From Clostridia bacterium (lineage in GTDB: Bacteria > Bacillota > Clostridia > TANB77 > CAG-508): a stretch of DNA of 20,826 bases. Positions 8,878 through 16,410 of this stretch are shown here, piece by piece. Made by a program: the position numbers and the translations under genes. The stretch lies in the NCBI GenBank assembly GCA_900772235.1, contig CAAGQX010000165.1, forward strand, positions 1 to 20,826, read 5' to 3'. Each line of letters begins with the position of its first letter. The first letter of the stretch is position 1. The notes under the pieces are model-generated. The model saw only the letters and a list, made by a program, of their open reading frames with translations. It was not told where the DNA came from and did no database searches.

Positions 8878-8911
8878 AAAAAACCAAAATAAGAAAAACA
8901 ACAAAAAACAC

Positions 8912-8940
8912 TTGTTTTAACCGAAAAAATGTGATAGAAT
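8912..8940 (+). promoter_or_regulatory. Promoter of the pheST T-box transcript
   Basis: TTGTTT (8912-8917), 17 bases, then TAGAAT (8935-8940) with TG one base upstream (an extended -10). The predicted start near 8947 fits the 5' end of the T-box leader. Confidence 0.6.
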
Positions 8941-8946
8941 ATTAAA

Positions 8947-9198
8947 AGTTTAAAATTAAAGCCGTTGAAAAAGCAAAGTAAATTAAGCAAAAAAATATTT
9001 TAAAGAGAGATAGGTCTTAGGCTGAAAACCTATTAAATATAGTTTAATTGAAATTTCACTTTTTAGGTCTTTTATTGAAGTTCATAGTAGGTAAAAGCGT
9101 TTGCTGCGTTATAGCATATAAAGAGGTTAATTATTTATAATTAATAAATTTAGGTGGTACCACGAATAAAAGCGTCCTATGTGTATAGGATGCTTTTT
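8947..9198 (+). ncRNA. T-box riboswitch leader, phenylalanine-type
   Basis: The leader contains the T-box signature AGGTGGTACCACG (9152-9164), which forms the antiterminator and pairs with the CCA end of uncharged tRNA. A terminator hairpin follows. A likely specifier codon UUC (9055-9057, followed by A) fits tRNA-Phe, although I chose it partly from the downstream genes. Uncharged tRNA-Phe should stabilise the antiterminator and allow pheST transcription. The UUC position needs folding of stem I. Confidence 0.88.
9168..9198 (+). terminator. T-box regulated terminator
   Basis: AAAGCGTCCTAT (9169-9180) pairs with ATAGGATGCTTT (9185-9196) with one G-U pair and a GTGT loop, followed by T-rich sequence. 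It overlaps the 3' side of the T-box antiterminator, as expected for a transcriptional T-box. Confidence 0.85.
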
Positions 9199-9237
9199 CG
9201 ATTTTATAGCCACTAAAAGGATAGAAGGGAGAAGAAT

Positions 9238-10293
9238 ATGAAAGAGCAAATTGCTAAAATAAGAGAAGATGCCATTCAAAAAATTAAAGATGTAAAAGAT
9301 TTACAAACTCTAAATGAAATAAGAGTTAAATTTTTAGGTAAAAGAGGAGAACTTACAGCTGTTCTAAGAGGAATGGGGGCTTTAAGTGCAGAAGAAAGAC
9401 CTAAAATTGGAGCATTAGTAAACGAAGTTAGGGACGAATTAGAAAATAAAATTCAAGAATTTGAAAAAGCGCTTAAAGAAAAAGCAATAGAAGAAAAATT
9501 AAAAGAAGAGAAAATAGACATTACACTTCCTAGTGCAAAAATAATTAGGGGAAGCAAACATCCAATGAATAGAATAATTGAAGAAGTAGAAGACTTATTT
9601 GTTTCTATGGGATATGATGTAGTTCAAGGACCAGAACTTGAAACAGATGAGTACTGCTTTGAAAGGTTAAACCTACCTAAAGGACATCCTGCAAGAGATA
9701 TGCAAGATAGCTTTTATGTAACAACAGAATATTTATTAAGAACACAAACTTCTGCAGTTCAAGCTAGAGTTATGATGGGTAACACAGAAAAAAAACCAAT
9801 TAGAGTAATTTGTCCAGGGAAAACATATAGAAGAGACGACGATGCAACACATTCACATCAATTTGGACAAGTTGAAGGATTAGTTATAGATAAAAATATT
9901 TCACTTGCAGATTTAAAAGGTACTTTAGAAGTATTTATGAAAAAAATGCTTGGAGAAAACACAAAATTAAGATTTAGACCAAGCTATTTCCCATTTACTG
10001 AACCAAGTTATGAAGTAGATGTAAGTTGCTTTAAATGTGGAGGAAAAGGTTGTAACCTTTGTAAACAAACAGGATGGATAGAAGTATTGGGTTCTGGAAT
10101 GGTACATCCAAATGTTTTAAAAATAAATGGATATGACCCAAAAGAATATACAGGATTTGCTTTTGGAACAGGATTAGATAGATTAGCAATGTTTAAATAT
10201 GGAATAACAGATATAAGAACATTATACACAAATGATATTAGATTTTTAAAACAATTTGATAGAAAGGATGATGAAAATGAAATTAAGTACTAA
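9238..10293 (+). CDS. pheS: Phenylalanine-tRNA ligase alpha subunit
   Basis: Catalytic subunit of the (alpha-beta)2 enzyme that charges tRNA-Phe with phenylalanine. The 351-residue protein has an N-terminal coiled coil (about 1-85) that contacts tRNA, then the class II synthetase core. Visible are motif 2 (GKTYRRDDDATHSHQFGQVEG), the family segment TGWIEVLGSGMVHPNVL, and motif 3 (FGTGLDRLAMFKYGI). A four-Cys CFKCGGKGCNLC cluster precedes the TGWIEV segment and could hold zinc; related Cys-containing versions are usual in bacterial PheS. The ATG at 9238 has a strong AAGGGAGAAG site. Expression is predicted to be controlled by the T-box just upstream. It overlaps pheT by 17 bases. Confidence 0.97.
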   Translation: MKEQIAKIREDAIQKIKDVKDLQTLNEIRVKFLGKRGELTAVLRGMGALSAEERPKIGALVNEVRDELENKIQEFEKALKEKAIEEKLKEEKIDITLPSAKIIRGSKHPMNRIIEEVEDLFVSMGYDVVQGPELETDEYCFERLNLPKGHPARDMQDSFYVTTEYLLRTQTSAVQARVMMGNTEKKPIRVICPGKTYRRDDDATHSHQFGQVEGLVIDKNISLADLKGTLEVFMKKMLGENTKLRFRPSYFPFTEPSYEVDVSCFKCGGKGCNLCKQTGWIEVLGSGMVHPNVLKINGYDPKEYTGFAFGTGLDRLAMFKYGITDIRTLYTNDIRFLKQFDRKDDENEIKY

Positions 10294-12655
10294 TTTTGTA
10301 AAAGAATATGTTGATATACCAGAAGATGTAAATGTAACAAAAATAGCAGAAGATATGACTAAAGTTGGAAATGAATATGACTCAGCACAAAAATTAATAA
10401 ATGCTACAAACCTTGTTATAGGAGAGGTAAAAACATGTGTAGATCATCCAGATTCAGACCATTTACATATATGCACAGTAGATGTGGGAAATGAAATTTT
10501 AGATATAGTTTGTGGAGCACCAAATGTTAGAACTGGACTAAAGGTAATTGTTGCACTTCCAGGAGCAACATTGCCAGGGGATATTACAATAAAAAAAGGA
10601 AAAATTAGAGGGGTAGAATCTAATGGAATGCTTTGTTCTATGGCAGAATTAGGCTTAGAACATAAATTTTTAACAGAAGCAGATAAAACAGGAATACACG
10701 AATTACCACAAGATGCACCAGTAGGAGAAGACCCAATAAAATTTATGGGATTAGACGATGAAGTTATAGATTTTGAGCTTACAGCTAATCGTGGCGATTT
10801 ACTTAGCATTTTAGGTATGGCATATGAAATAGGTGCAATTTATGATAAGCCAGTTAAAAAAATAGATTTATCATATAAAGAAGAAGGAGAAGACATAAAC
10901 AGCAAATTTGAAATAGATATACAAACACCAAATTGTACACTATTTTTAGCTAAAAAAGTAAAAAATGTTACAATAAAAGAAAGCCCTGAATTTATAAAAA
11001 ATAGACTTATGGCTTCAGGAATAAGACCAATAAACAATGTAGTAGATATAAGCAATTATGTAATGCTTGAAACAGGACAACCATTACACTTCTATGATGC
11101 AGATAGATTAGGAAACAAAATAATAGTAAGAATGGCAGAAGAAAAAGAAAAATTAACTACATTAGATAGCCAAGAAAGAGAATTAACAACAGAAGATATT
11201 GTAATTGCAAATGGTAAGTCAGAAGCAATAGGCTTAGCAGGAGTAATGGGTGGACTTACAACAGAAATAGAAGCAGATACAAAAAATATAGTTATAGAAT
11301 CAGCTATATTTGATGCTGTAAAAATTAGAATGACTTCTAAAAAAATATTAAGAAGTGAAGCAAGCACAAGGTTTGAAAAAGGTTTAGACCCTAATAGAAC
11401 ATATATGGCAATAGAAAGAGCTTGCAGTTTATTAGAAAAATATGCAGATGCTAAAGTTGAAACAGGAATTGTAAAATATGACAAGGCAGAAAAAGAAGAC
11501 AAAAAAATTGATATAACAGTAAAAAATATTACAGATTTATTAGGAATAAAAATTGAAGAAAAAGATATATTAGATGTATTTAGAAGACTAGGATTTGCAT
11601 ATGAATTAAATGGAGAAAATATTACTGTAATAGTTCCAACAAGAAGATTGGACATTGCAATTAAAGAAGACCTAATTGAAGAAGTTGGAAGAATATATGG
11701 TGTAGATAATATAGAAGGGCGACTTCCAGTATTCCCATCAAAACCAGGTAGCTATGATAAAGTGACAAGAGAAATAAGAAATAAAATGGTAAATCTAGGC
11801 TTGAATGAAACTTTATCGTATATTCTAGTAAATGATAAAGAAGCTAAAATGTACTCAAATGATAAATATGAAATAGTAAGTTTACTAGACCCAATGACAG
11901 AAGAAAGAAACACATTAAGATATAGTATGATACCTTCTTTAGTAAAAATTTATGAGTATAATAAAGCTCGTACTCTAAAAGACATATCTATATTTGAAAT
12001 AGGTAAAGGTTTTGCAAAAGTGGGAGAAGAGTTCAAAGAAGAATCTAAACTATGTGCATTAATGACAGGAGAATATGAGCTTGGAATAAACAACAAAAAG
12101 AATGTAGACTTTTATGTAATAAAAGGTGTGGCAGAAGAGCTATTAGATTATTTGGGATATAACAATAGGTACAGCTTTGTTGTAAATGAGGAAATACCAA
12201 AAGAATTTCATCCATATCAAACTGCTTATATTTCAGTAAATAACGATATAGTTGGAATTATAGGAAAGTTGCACCCTAATATAGCAAAAGATCCAGTATT
12301 TGTTATGGAAATAAACTTAGACAAATTACTAGCAAAGAAAGTTGGAAAAATGAAATTTAAAGAAATTTCAAAATTCCCAAGTATAAAAAAAGATATTGCA
12401 ATAATTGTAGATAAAGAAAAAACTTCGGGAGAAATTGCAATGGCAATAAAAAAAGCTGCAGGCTCGCTACTTACAAAAATAGAATTATTTGATGTATACA
12501 CAGGAATTAATTTAGGCTTAAACAAAAAGAGCTTAGCATATTCACTAACTTTTGAAGATAGTAAAAAAACACTAACAGATGAAGAGATAAACAAGGAAAT
12601 GGAAAAAATAATTGAATTTTTAACTAAAAAAGTTGGTGCAGAATTGAGAGGATAG
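10277..12655 (+). CDS. pheT: Phenylalanine-tRNA ligase beta subunit
   Basis: Partner of PheS; it binds tRNA and edits Tyr-tRNA-Phe. I use ATG 10277 (protein MKLSTNFVKEY) because AAAGGA lies 8 bases upstream and this start aligns with the family; an upstream TTG at 10256 is unlikely. The 792-residue product is full length. Domain order: N-terminal segment, EMAP-like tRNA-binding domain (about 40-150, with HPDSDHLHICTVDVG and GVESNGMLCS), B3/B4 editing domain (about 205-380), B5 (about 400-470), class II-like core, and the C-terminal anticodon-binding FDX-ACB domain (about 700-792). The 17-base overlap with pheS favours coupled, equimolar translation. Confidence 0.97.
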   Translation: MKLSTNFVKEYVDIPEDVNVTKIAEDMTKVGNEYDSAQKLINATNLVIGEVKTCVDHPDSDHLHICTVDVGNEILDIVCGAPNVRTGLKVIVALPGATLPGDITIKKGKIRGVESNGMLCSMAELGLEHKFLTEADKTGIHELPQDAPVGEDPIKFMGLDDEVIDFELTANRGDLLSILGMAYEIGAIYDKPVKKIDLSYKEEGEDINSKFEIDIQTPNCTLFLAKKVKNVTIKESPEFIKNRLMASGIRPINNVVDISNYVMLETGQPLHFYDADRLGNKIIVRMAEEKEKLTTLDSQERELTTEDIVIANGKSEAIGLAGVMGGLTTEIEADTKNIVIESAIFDAVKIRMTSKKILRSEASTRFEKGLDPNRTYMAIERACSLLEKYADAKVETGIVKYDKAEKEDKKIDITVKNITDLLGIKIEEKDILDVFRRLGFAYELNGENITVIVPTRRLDIAIKEDLIEEVGRIYGVDNIEGRLPVFPSKPGSYDKVTREIRNKMVNLGLNETLSYILVNDKEAKMYSNDKYEIVSLLDPMTEERNTLRYSMIPSLVKIYEYNKARTLKDISIFEIGKGFAKVGEEFKEESKLCALMTGEYELGINNKKNVDFYVIKGVAEELLDYLGYNNRYSFVVNEEIPKEFHPYQTAYISVNNDIVGIIGKLHPNIAKDPVFVMEINLDKLLAKKVGKMKFKEISKFPSIKKDIAIIVDKEKTSGEIAMAIKKAAGSLLTKIELFDVYTGINLGLNKKSLAYSLTFEDSKKTLTDEEINKEMEKIIEFLTKKVGAELRG

Positions 12656-12663
12656 TAATTAAG

Positions 12664-13452
12664 ATGGATAAAAGACCAATTGGAATGTTCGACTCTGGTA
12701 TGGGAGGTTTAACAGTTTTAAAAGAAGTAAAAGGAGCTTTGCCAAATGAAGAAATAATATATTTAGGAGATACAAAAAACTTCCCATATGGTTCAAAATC
12801 TAAAGAGTCCATAATAGAAATATCTAGAAATTGTGTAAAATATTTAATTAGTAAAAATGTAAAATTAATTATAATTGCTTGTGGAACAGCAACTAGCCAA
12901 AGTTTAGATGTTTTAAAACAAGAATTTAGCATACCAATAATTGGAATTATAGAGCCAACAGTGGAATATCTAAAAAAAGAAGTAAAAGAAAAAGAAAAGA
13001 TTGGAGTTATTGCAACACAAGGAACAATTAGAAGTAAGGCTTGGCAAGAAAAAATTAAAGACCAAATAAAAAATGTAGAAGTAATTAGCCAAGAAACTCC
13101 ACTTTTGGCAACAATGGCCGAGCAAGGATGGACTAACAATAAAGTTGCTAAATATACCATAAAAGAATATATGAAAAACTTTAAAAAAGTAAATAGACTT
13201 GTTCTAGGATGTACACATTACCCAATGTTTGAAGAGCTAATAAAAAAAGAACTAAATAAAAAGGTAGATATAATTAATACAGGAGAAAAAGTTGCTAATT
13301 ATTTACAAGAATATTTAAAAGAAAACTACCTAGAAAATGAGAGTAAAGAAAAACACTATGAAATATATTTAACAGATATAGAAGAAAACTTTGTAGATAT
13401 AGCACAGAATTTACTTCAAGAAAAAATTACAATAAAAATAGCAGAAACTTAA
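12664..13452 (+). CDS. murI: Glutamate racemase
   Basis: Converts L-glutamate to D-glutamate for peptidoglycan, in the cytoplasm and without cofactor. The 262-residue protein has IGMFDSGMGGLTVL (D10, S11), the first catalytic cysteine in ACGTATS (C73) and the second in LGCTHYP (C183). The usual ACNTA motif reads ACGTA here, with Gly in place of Asn; I believe this variant occurs elsewhere in clostridial racemases, so activity is not necessarily lost. It starts 8 bases after pheT, with GAGAGGA about 11 bases upstream of the ATG, so it likely shares the T-box-controlled transcript, an uncommon link between Phe-tRNA charging and wall precursor supply. Confidence 0.95.
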   Translation: MDKRPIGMFDSGMGGLTVLKEVKGALPNEEIIYLGDTKNFPYGSKSKESIIEISRNCVKYLISKNVKLIIIACGTATSQSLDVLKQEFSIPIIGIIEPTVEYLKKEVKEKEKIGVIATQGTIRSKAWQEKIKDQIKNVEVISQETPLLATMAEQGWTNNKVAKYTIKEYMKNFKKVNRLVLGCTHYPMFEELIKKELNKKVDIINTGEKVANYLQEYLKENYLENESKEKHYEIYLTDIEENFVDIAQNLLQEKITIKIAET

Positions 13453-13481
13453 TCAAGCATTACATAAAATAATGCTTGATT
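13451..13481 (+). terminator. Perfect hairpin after murI, likely terminator or 3' stabiliser
   Basis: AATCAAGCATTA (13451-13462) and TAATGCTTGATT (13470-13481) form a perfect 12-bp stem with a 7-base loop, starting at the murI stop codon. It is followed by ACCCCTATATAC rather than a T-tract, so it is not a classical intrinsic terminator. Confidence 0.55.
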
Positions 13482-13621
13482 ACCCCTATATACAAGACTG
13501 AATGTCGAATTATGTAATATATTGCGACCGAAAAAGCTTGCAATAATACCATAGCAGTATTATGATAATTGAGTGAGTAAAAAAACTTAAAAACATAAGA
13601 AAGGGGAAGATATCAGTTTTT
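13482..13621 (+). promoter_or_regulatory. Structured leader and weak promoter before DUF6514-like gene
   Basis: TTGCAA (13539-13544) and TATGAT (13561-13566), 16 bases apart, are a possible promoter. The same region has a hairpin ATAATAC (13543-13549)/GTATTAT (13557-13563). The next gene's only strong Shine-Dalgarno, AAGGGG (13601-13606), lies about 15 bases from its ATG, longer than normal. No known riboswitch class was recognised. Confidence 0.3.
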
Positions 13622-13942
13622 ATGAATTCTAAAGTTTATTATGGAAATACATTTTTAGAGGTAAAGGAATTAAAAGACAGCAATATAAAAAATAGAATTG
13701 AATTAGAATATTATAGAACTAAAAAGAGAAAAAACCATTTTTTAAGAGAAAATTCTGAAACATATGGAATAGAAATAGTAAAAAAGGAATATGAAGGAAG
13801 AAGAGTAAATATTGAAAAAGAAAAAATAGATAGAATAAGTAGCACAAAAACTAGTATCGATTCAATATTGAGTAAACTAAAGAAATTTAAAGTAACACCA
13901 ATAGCTTTAAAAGATGTAATTGAAGATATGACGCATAGTTAG
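13622..13942 (+). CDS. Small DUF6514-like protein
   Basis: A 106-residue basic, soluble protein. The layout matches what I recall of the clostridial DUF6514 family: an N-terminal strand region, a central YGIEI strand, then ISSTKTSIDSILSKLKKFKV and a C-terminal P-x-x-L-x-D-V-I-E-D ending. Its function is unknown. There is no signal peptide, membrane segment or Cys. The start is uncertain because the ribosome binding site is far from the ATG at 13622, but no better in-frame start exists. It stands alone, bounded by the post-murI hairpin and a converging minus-strand gene. Base composition matches the AT-rich genome, unlike the next gene. Confidence 0.65.
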   Translation: MNSKVYYGNTFLEVKELKDSNIKNRIELEYYRTKKRKNHFLRENSETYGIEIVKKEYEGRRVNIEKEKIDRISSTKTSIDSILSKLKKFKVTPIALKDVIEDMTHS

Positions 13943-13973
13943 AAAAACGCCCCAACCTAAAATAGGTTGGGGC
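13943..13973 (-). terminator. Intrinsic terminator of the minus-strand Cys-rich gene
   Basis: GCCCCAACCTA (13949-13959) and TAGGTTGGGGC (13963-13973) form a perfect 11-bp GC-rich stem with a 3-base loop. Read on the minus strand it is followed by GTTTTTCT, a good T-tract, six bases after the minus-strand stop codon. On the plus strand it could also slow transcription leaving the DUF6514-like gene, but no T-tract follows there. Confidence 0.85.
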
Positions 13974-13979
13974 AGTGCT

Positions 13980-14195
13980 TTAAAGAGGCACCTTTTCGAG
14001 ATGCGGGCAACAATCATCTGGCTCTAAAAGAGAATCCTTGTCATTTCCAAAGGAAATGGAGTTTCCTTCAAACCACCTCAAATATATCTCCCGCTGGTCT
14101 GGGGTTGCCAGACCAATTTCGTCAGGGCAAACCCCTACTTCTTCGAAAAACCGAAAACAAGGTACAAGACAAGTCTGGCAGTTGATGTCAGCCAT
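13980..14195 (-). CDS. Small Cys-rich protein of unknown family, GC-rich and probably foreign
   Basis: A 71-residue protein I cannot assign. An N-terminal C-x2-C-x3-C motif (NCQTCLVPC, residues 6-13) is followed by FRFFEEVGVCPDEIG, an aromatic EIYLRWFEG segment and a DDCCPHLE motif. The seven cysteines suggest metal or Fe-S binding, but this is inference. The gene is well supported: AAAGGAGG 5 bases before the ATG and a perfect terminator right after the stop. It is read opposite to all its neighbours. Composition is strikingly different, about 45% GC by hand count against under 30% around it, with codons such as CTG, GAC, CAG, CCG and two CGG (14151-14153 and 14091-14093, complement). This suggests recent transfer or a chimeric assembly. 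Confidence 0.7.
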   Translation of the reverse strand: MADINCQTCLVPCFRFFEEVGVCPDEIGLATPDQREIYLRWFEGNSISFGNDKDSLLEPDDCCPHLEKVPL

Positions 14196-14215
14196 AAAGC
14201 CTCCTTTACTATTGT

Positions 14216-14268
14216 GGTGAGAATACTCACCTAAAAACTATATGCTTGAAAACTATGTTTCAAACATA
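14216..14268 (-). promoter_or_regulatory. Upstream region of the Cys-rich gene: hairpin, palindrome and weak promoter
   Basis: Read on the minus strand, TTGAAA within the palindrome TATGTTT-C-AAACATA (14254-14268) is followed after 15 bases by TATAGT, a possible promoter with short spacing. The palindrome overlaps the -35 and could be an operator. Nearer the gene, GGTGAG-AATA-CTCACC (14216-14231) forms a small perfect hairpin in the leader. Confidence 0.35.
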
Positions 14269-14360
14269 CTGCATTCCGAATTGAATGCAACAAAAAAATT
14301 ATACAACAATTTACATAAGATGTCAAATTTTTTCATAAAGCAGAAAATTTGCTCAAATAC

Positions 14361-14388
14361 TTGCAAAATCTAAAATTTATGATATAAT
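14361..14388 (+). promoter_or_regulatory. Sigma-A promoter of tig
   Basis: TTGCAA (14361-14366), 16 bases, then a perfect TATAAT (14383-14388) with TG one base upstream (extended -10). The predicted start is near 14395. It would drive tig and, if the hairpin at 15728 is read through, clpP and clpX. Confidence 0.7.
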
Positions 14389-14431
14389 ACTACAGTTAAA
14401 TCAAAAAATATGAAAGGATTGAATTATAAAA

Positions 14432-15715
14432 ATGAGTGTTAAAGTAGAGAAAACAGATAAGACAAATGAAGTAAAATTAGAATTTACAGTAGAAGCTGCA
14501 AAGTTTGAAGAAGCAATACAAACTGTATATAAAAAAAGTGCAAGATATTTTAAAATACCAGGATTTAGAAATGGAAAAGCTCCATTTAAAATGGTAGAAA
14601 AAATGTATGGAATACAAATCTTTTATGAAGATGCTTTTAATGAAGTAGCTCCTGAAGTTTATGAAGAAGGGCTAAAAGAAGCAAATATTGAAGCAGTAAG
14701 CAAACCAGTAATAGATATTACGCAAATAGAAGCAGGAAAAGATTTAATATTTACAGCAGTTGTTCAAACAAAACCAGAAGTAACATTAGGAAAATATAAA
14801 GGTATAGAAATTAAAAAGCATGAGTATACTGTATCTGATGAAGATGTTGAACACGAATTAGGACATATGGCAGAAAAAAATGCAAGATTAGTTTCTGTAG
14901 AAGATAGACCAGTAGAAAATGGAGATATTACAGTAATAGATTTTGAAGGATTTGTAGATGGTAAAGCTTTTGAAGGTGGAAAAGCAGAAAACCACGAACT
15001 AACAATAGGAAGTAACACATTTATTCCAGGTTTTGAAGAACAAATAGTAGGAATGAAAATAGACGAAGAAAGAGATATAAATGTAAAATTCCCAGAAGAA
15101 TATTTCTCAAAAGATTTAGCTGGAAAAGATGCAGTATTTAAAATTAAATTACACGAAATAAAGAAAAAAGAAATGCCAGAAATAAATGATGAATTAGCAA
15201 AAGACATAAGCGAGTTCGATACAATAGATGAATTAAAAGCATCAATCAGAGAAAAACAAGAAAAAGACAATGAAGCAAAAGCAAAATACGAAACAGAAGA
15301 AGATGCTATAAAAACAGTTTGCGAAAACGCAAAAGTAGAAATTCCATCTGGAATGATTGAAACAGAAATAGATAATATGGAAAAAGACATAGAAACAAGA
15401 TTAAGCTACCAAGGTATGAAATTAGATGACTATCTTCAAATGATAGGAAAAACAAAAGAGAGTTTTAGAGACGAATATAAAGAACAAGCTGAAAGACAAG
15501 TAAAATCAAGATTAGTTCTAGAAGCTATAGCAGAAGACGCAAAAGTAGAAGTGCCAGTTGATGATATATCTGCAAAAATATCTGAAATGGCTAAGGCTTA
15601 TGGACAAAAAGCAGAAGAACTAGAAAAAAATGAAAACTTAGTAAATTATGTAAAAGAAAGTTTAAAAACAGAAAAAACAATAGAATTTATAGTAGCAAAT
15701 GCAAAAATAAAATAA
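14432..15715 (+). CDS. tig: Trigger factor, ribosome-associated chaperone
   Basis: Binds the ribosome exit tunnel and shields nascent chains. The 427-residue protein has the N-terminal ribosome-binding domain with the signature GFRNGKAP (residues 44-51), a central FKBP-type peptidyl-prolyl isomerase domain (about 150-245, with GDITVIDFEGFVDG and IPGFEEQIVGM) and a long Glu/Lys-rich helical C-terminal domain. Length and domain order are normal. Ribosome binding site AAAGGA (14413-14418) is 13 bases from the ATG, a little far. The tig-clpP-clpX order is a widely conserved bacterial cluster linking folding to proteolysis. Confidence 0.97.
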   Translation: MSVKVEKTDKTNEVKLEFTVEAAKFEEAIQTVYKKSARYFKIPGFRNGKAPFKMVEKMYGIQIFYEDAFNEVAPEVYEEGLKEANIEAVSKPVIDITQIEAGKDLIFTAVVQTKPEVTLGKYKGIEIKKHEYTVSDEDVEHELGHMAEKNARLVSVEDRPVENGDITVIDFEGFVDGKAFEGGKAENHELTIGSNTFIPGFEEQIVGMKIDEERDINVKFPEEYFSKDLAGKDAVFKIKLHEIKKKEMPEINDELAKDISEFDTIDELKASIREKQEKDNEAKAKYETEEDAIKTVCENAKVEIPSGMIETEIDNMEKDIETRLSYQGMKLDDYLQMIGKTKESFRDEYKEQAERQVKSRLVLEAIAEDAKVEVPVDDISAKISEMAKAYGQKAEELEKNENLVNYVKESLKTEKTIEFIVANAKIK

Positions 15716-15727
15716 AAAATAAAATAC

Positions 15728-15767
15728 AAGGCTGGTCGTTCTAACACTTTGGAATTACTGGCCTTTG
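15728..15767 (+). terminator. Weak hairpin between tig and clpP
   Basis: AAGGCTGGT (15728-15736) pairs with ACTGGCCTT (15757-15765) with two G-U pairs; an inner TTCTAA/TTGGAA stem extends it. Only TTTG follows, so termination would be partial. It ends about 10 bases before the clpP Shine-Dalgarno, where it could adjust the tig to clpP expression ratio. Confidence 0.5.
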
Positions 15768-15792
15768 TTAATATTTGAAGGAGGTAAAAAGT

Positions 15793-16389
15793 ATGGAAAA
15801 TAGTTTAGTACCATATGTAATTGAACAAACAGGTAGAGGAGAAAGATCTTACGATATTTTTTCAAGATTATTAAAAGACAGAATAATATTTTTAAGTGAG
15901 GATGTAAACCACGCAACAGCAAGTTTGGTAATAGCACAAATGTTATTTTTGGAATCTGAAGACCCAGATAAAGAAATATCATTTTATATAAATAGCCCAG
16001 GTGGATCTATTACAGATGGAATGGCAATAGTAGATACAATGAATTATATTAAATGCCCAGTAAATACAATATGTATAGGCTTGGCAGCAAGTATGGGAGC
16101 AGTACTTTTAGCAGCAGGAACAAAAGGTAAGAGAATGGCAACATCAAATGCAGAAATTATGATACATCAACCATTGATTTCTGGAGGACTTTCAGGTCAA
16201 GCAACAGAAATAAAAATACATGCAGACCATATGGTAAAAACAAGAGAAAAATTAAACAAGTTCTTAAGTGAAAGAACAGGTCAAAGCCTAGAAAAAATAG
16301 AAGCAGATACAGAAAGAGATAACTTTATGACAGCTGAAGAAGCTTTAAAATATGGCTTAATAGATGAAATATTAGACAAAAGAAAATAA
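15793..16389 (+). CDS. clpP: ATP-dependent Clp protease proteolytic subunit
   Basis: Tetradecameric cytoplasmic serine protease that degrades substrates unfolded by ClpX or other Clp ATPases. I use ATG 15793 (MENSLVPYVIEQ) because AAGGAGGT lies 7 bases upstream; the in-frame TTG at 15775 precedes that site and is unlikely. The 198-residue protein has the catalytic triad S100 (GLAASMGA), H125 (MIHQP) and D176 (TERDNF). NSPGGSITDGMAI and ERTGQSLEKIE are also typical. Its stop lies 21 bases before clpX, so the two are co-transcribed. Confidence 0.97.
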   Translation: MENSLVPYVIEQTGRGERSYDIFSRLLKDRIIFLSEDVNHATASLVIAQMLFLESEDPDKEISFYINSPGGSITDGMAIVDTMNYIKCPVNTICIGLAASMGAVLLAAGTKGKRMATSNAEIMIHQPLISGGLSGQATEIKIHADHMVKTREKLNKFLSERTGQSLEKIEADTERDNFMTAEEALKYGLIDEILDKRK

Positions 16390-16410
16390 AAAATGGAAAG
16401 GAAGAAATAA

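Noticed and set aside
10256..10276. Upstream TTG start for pheT
   Set aside because: The ATG at 10277 has AAAGGA at the right distance and gives the family N-terminus.
11092..11655. Long minus-strand open frame within pheT
   Set aside because: It is antisense to a well-supported gene, Ser/Phe/Ile-rich as expected from complementing AT-rich codons, and has no ribosome binding site.
12624..13160. Minus-strand open frame over murI
   Set aside because: Shadow of murI on the opposite strand; murI has all catalytic motifs.
13967..14220. Plus-strand open frames across the GC-rich island
   Set aside because: They lack ribosome binding sites and one starts inside the terminator stem; the minus-strand frame has a strong Shine-Dalgarno and a terminator.
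15775..15792. Upstream TTG start for clpP
   Set aside because: It lies before the strong AAGGAGGT site that serves ATG 15793.
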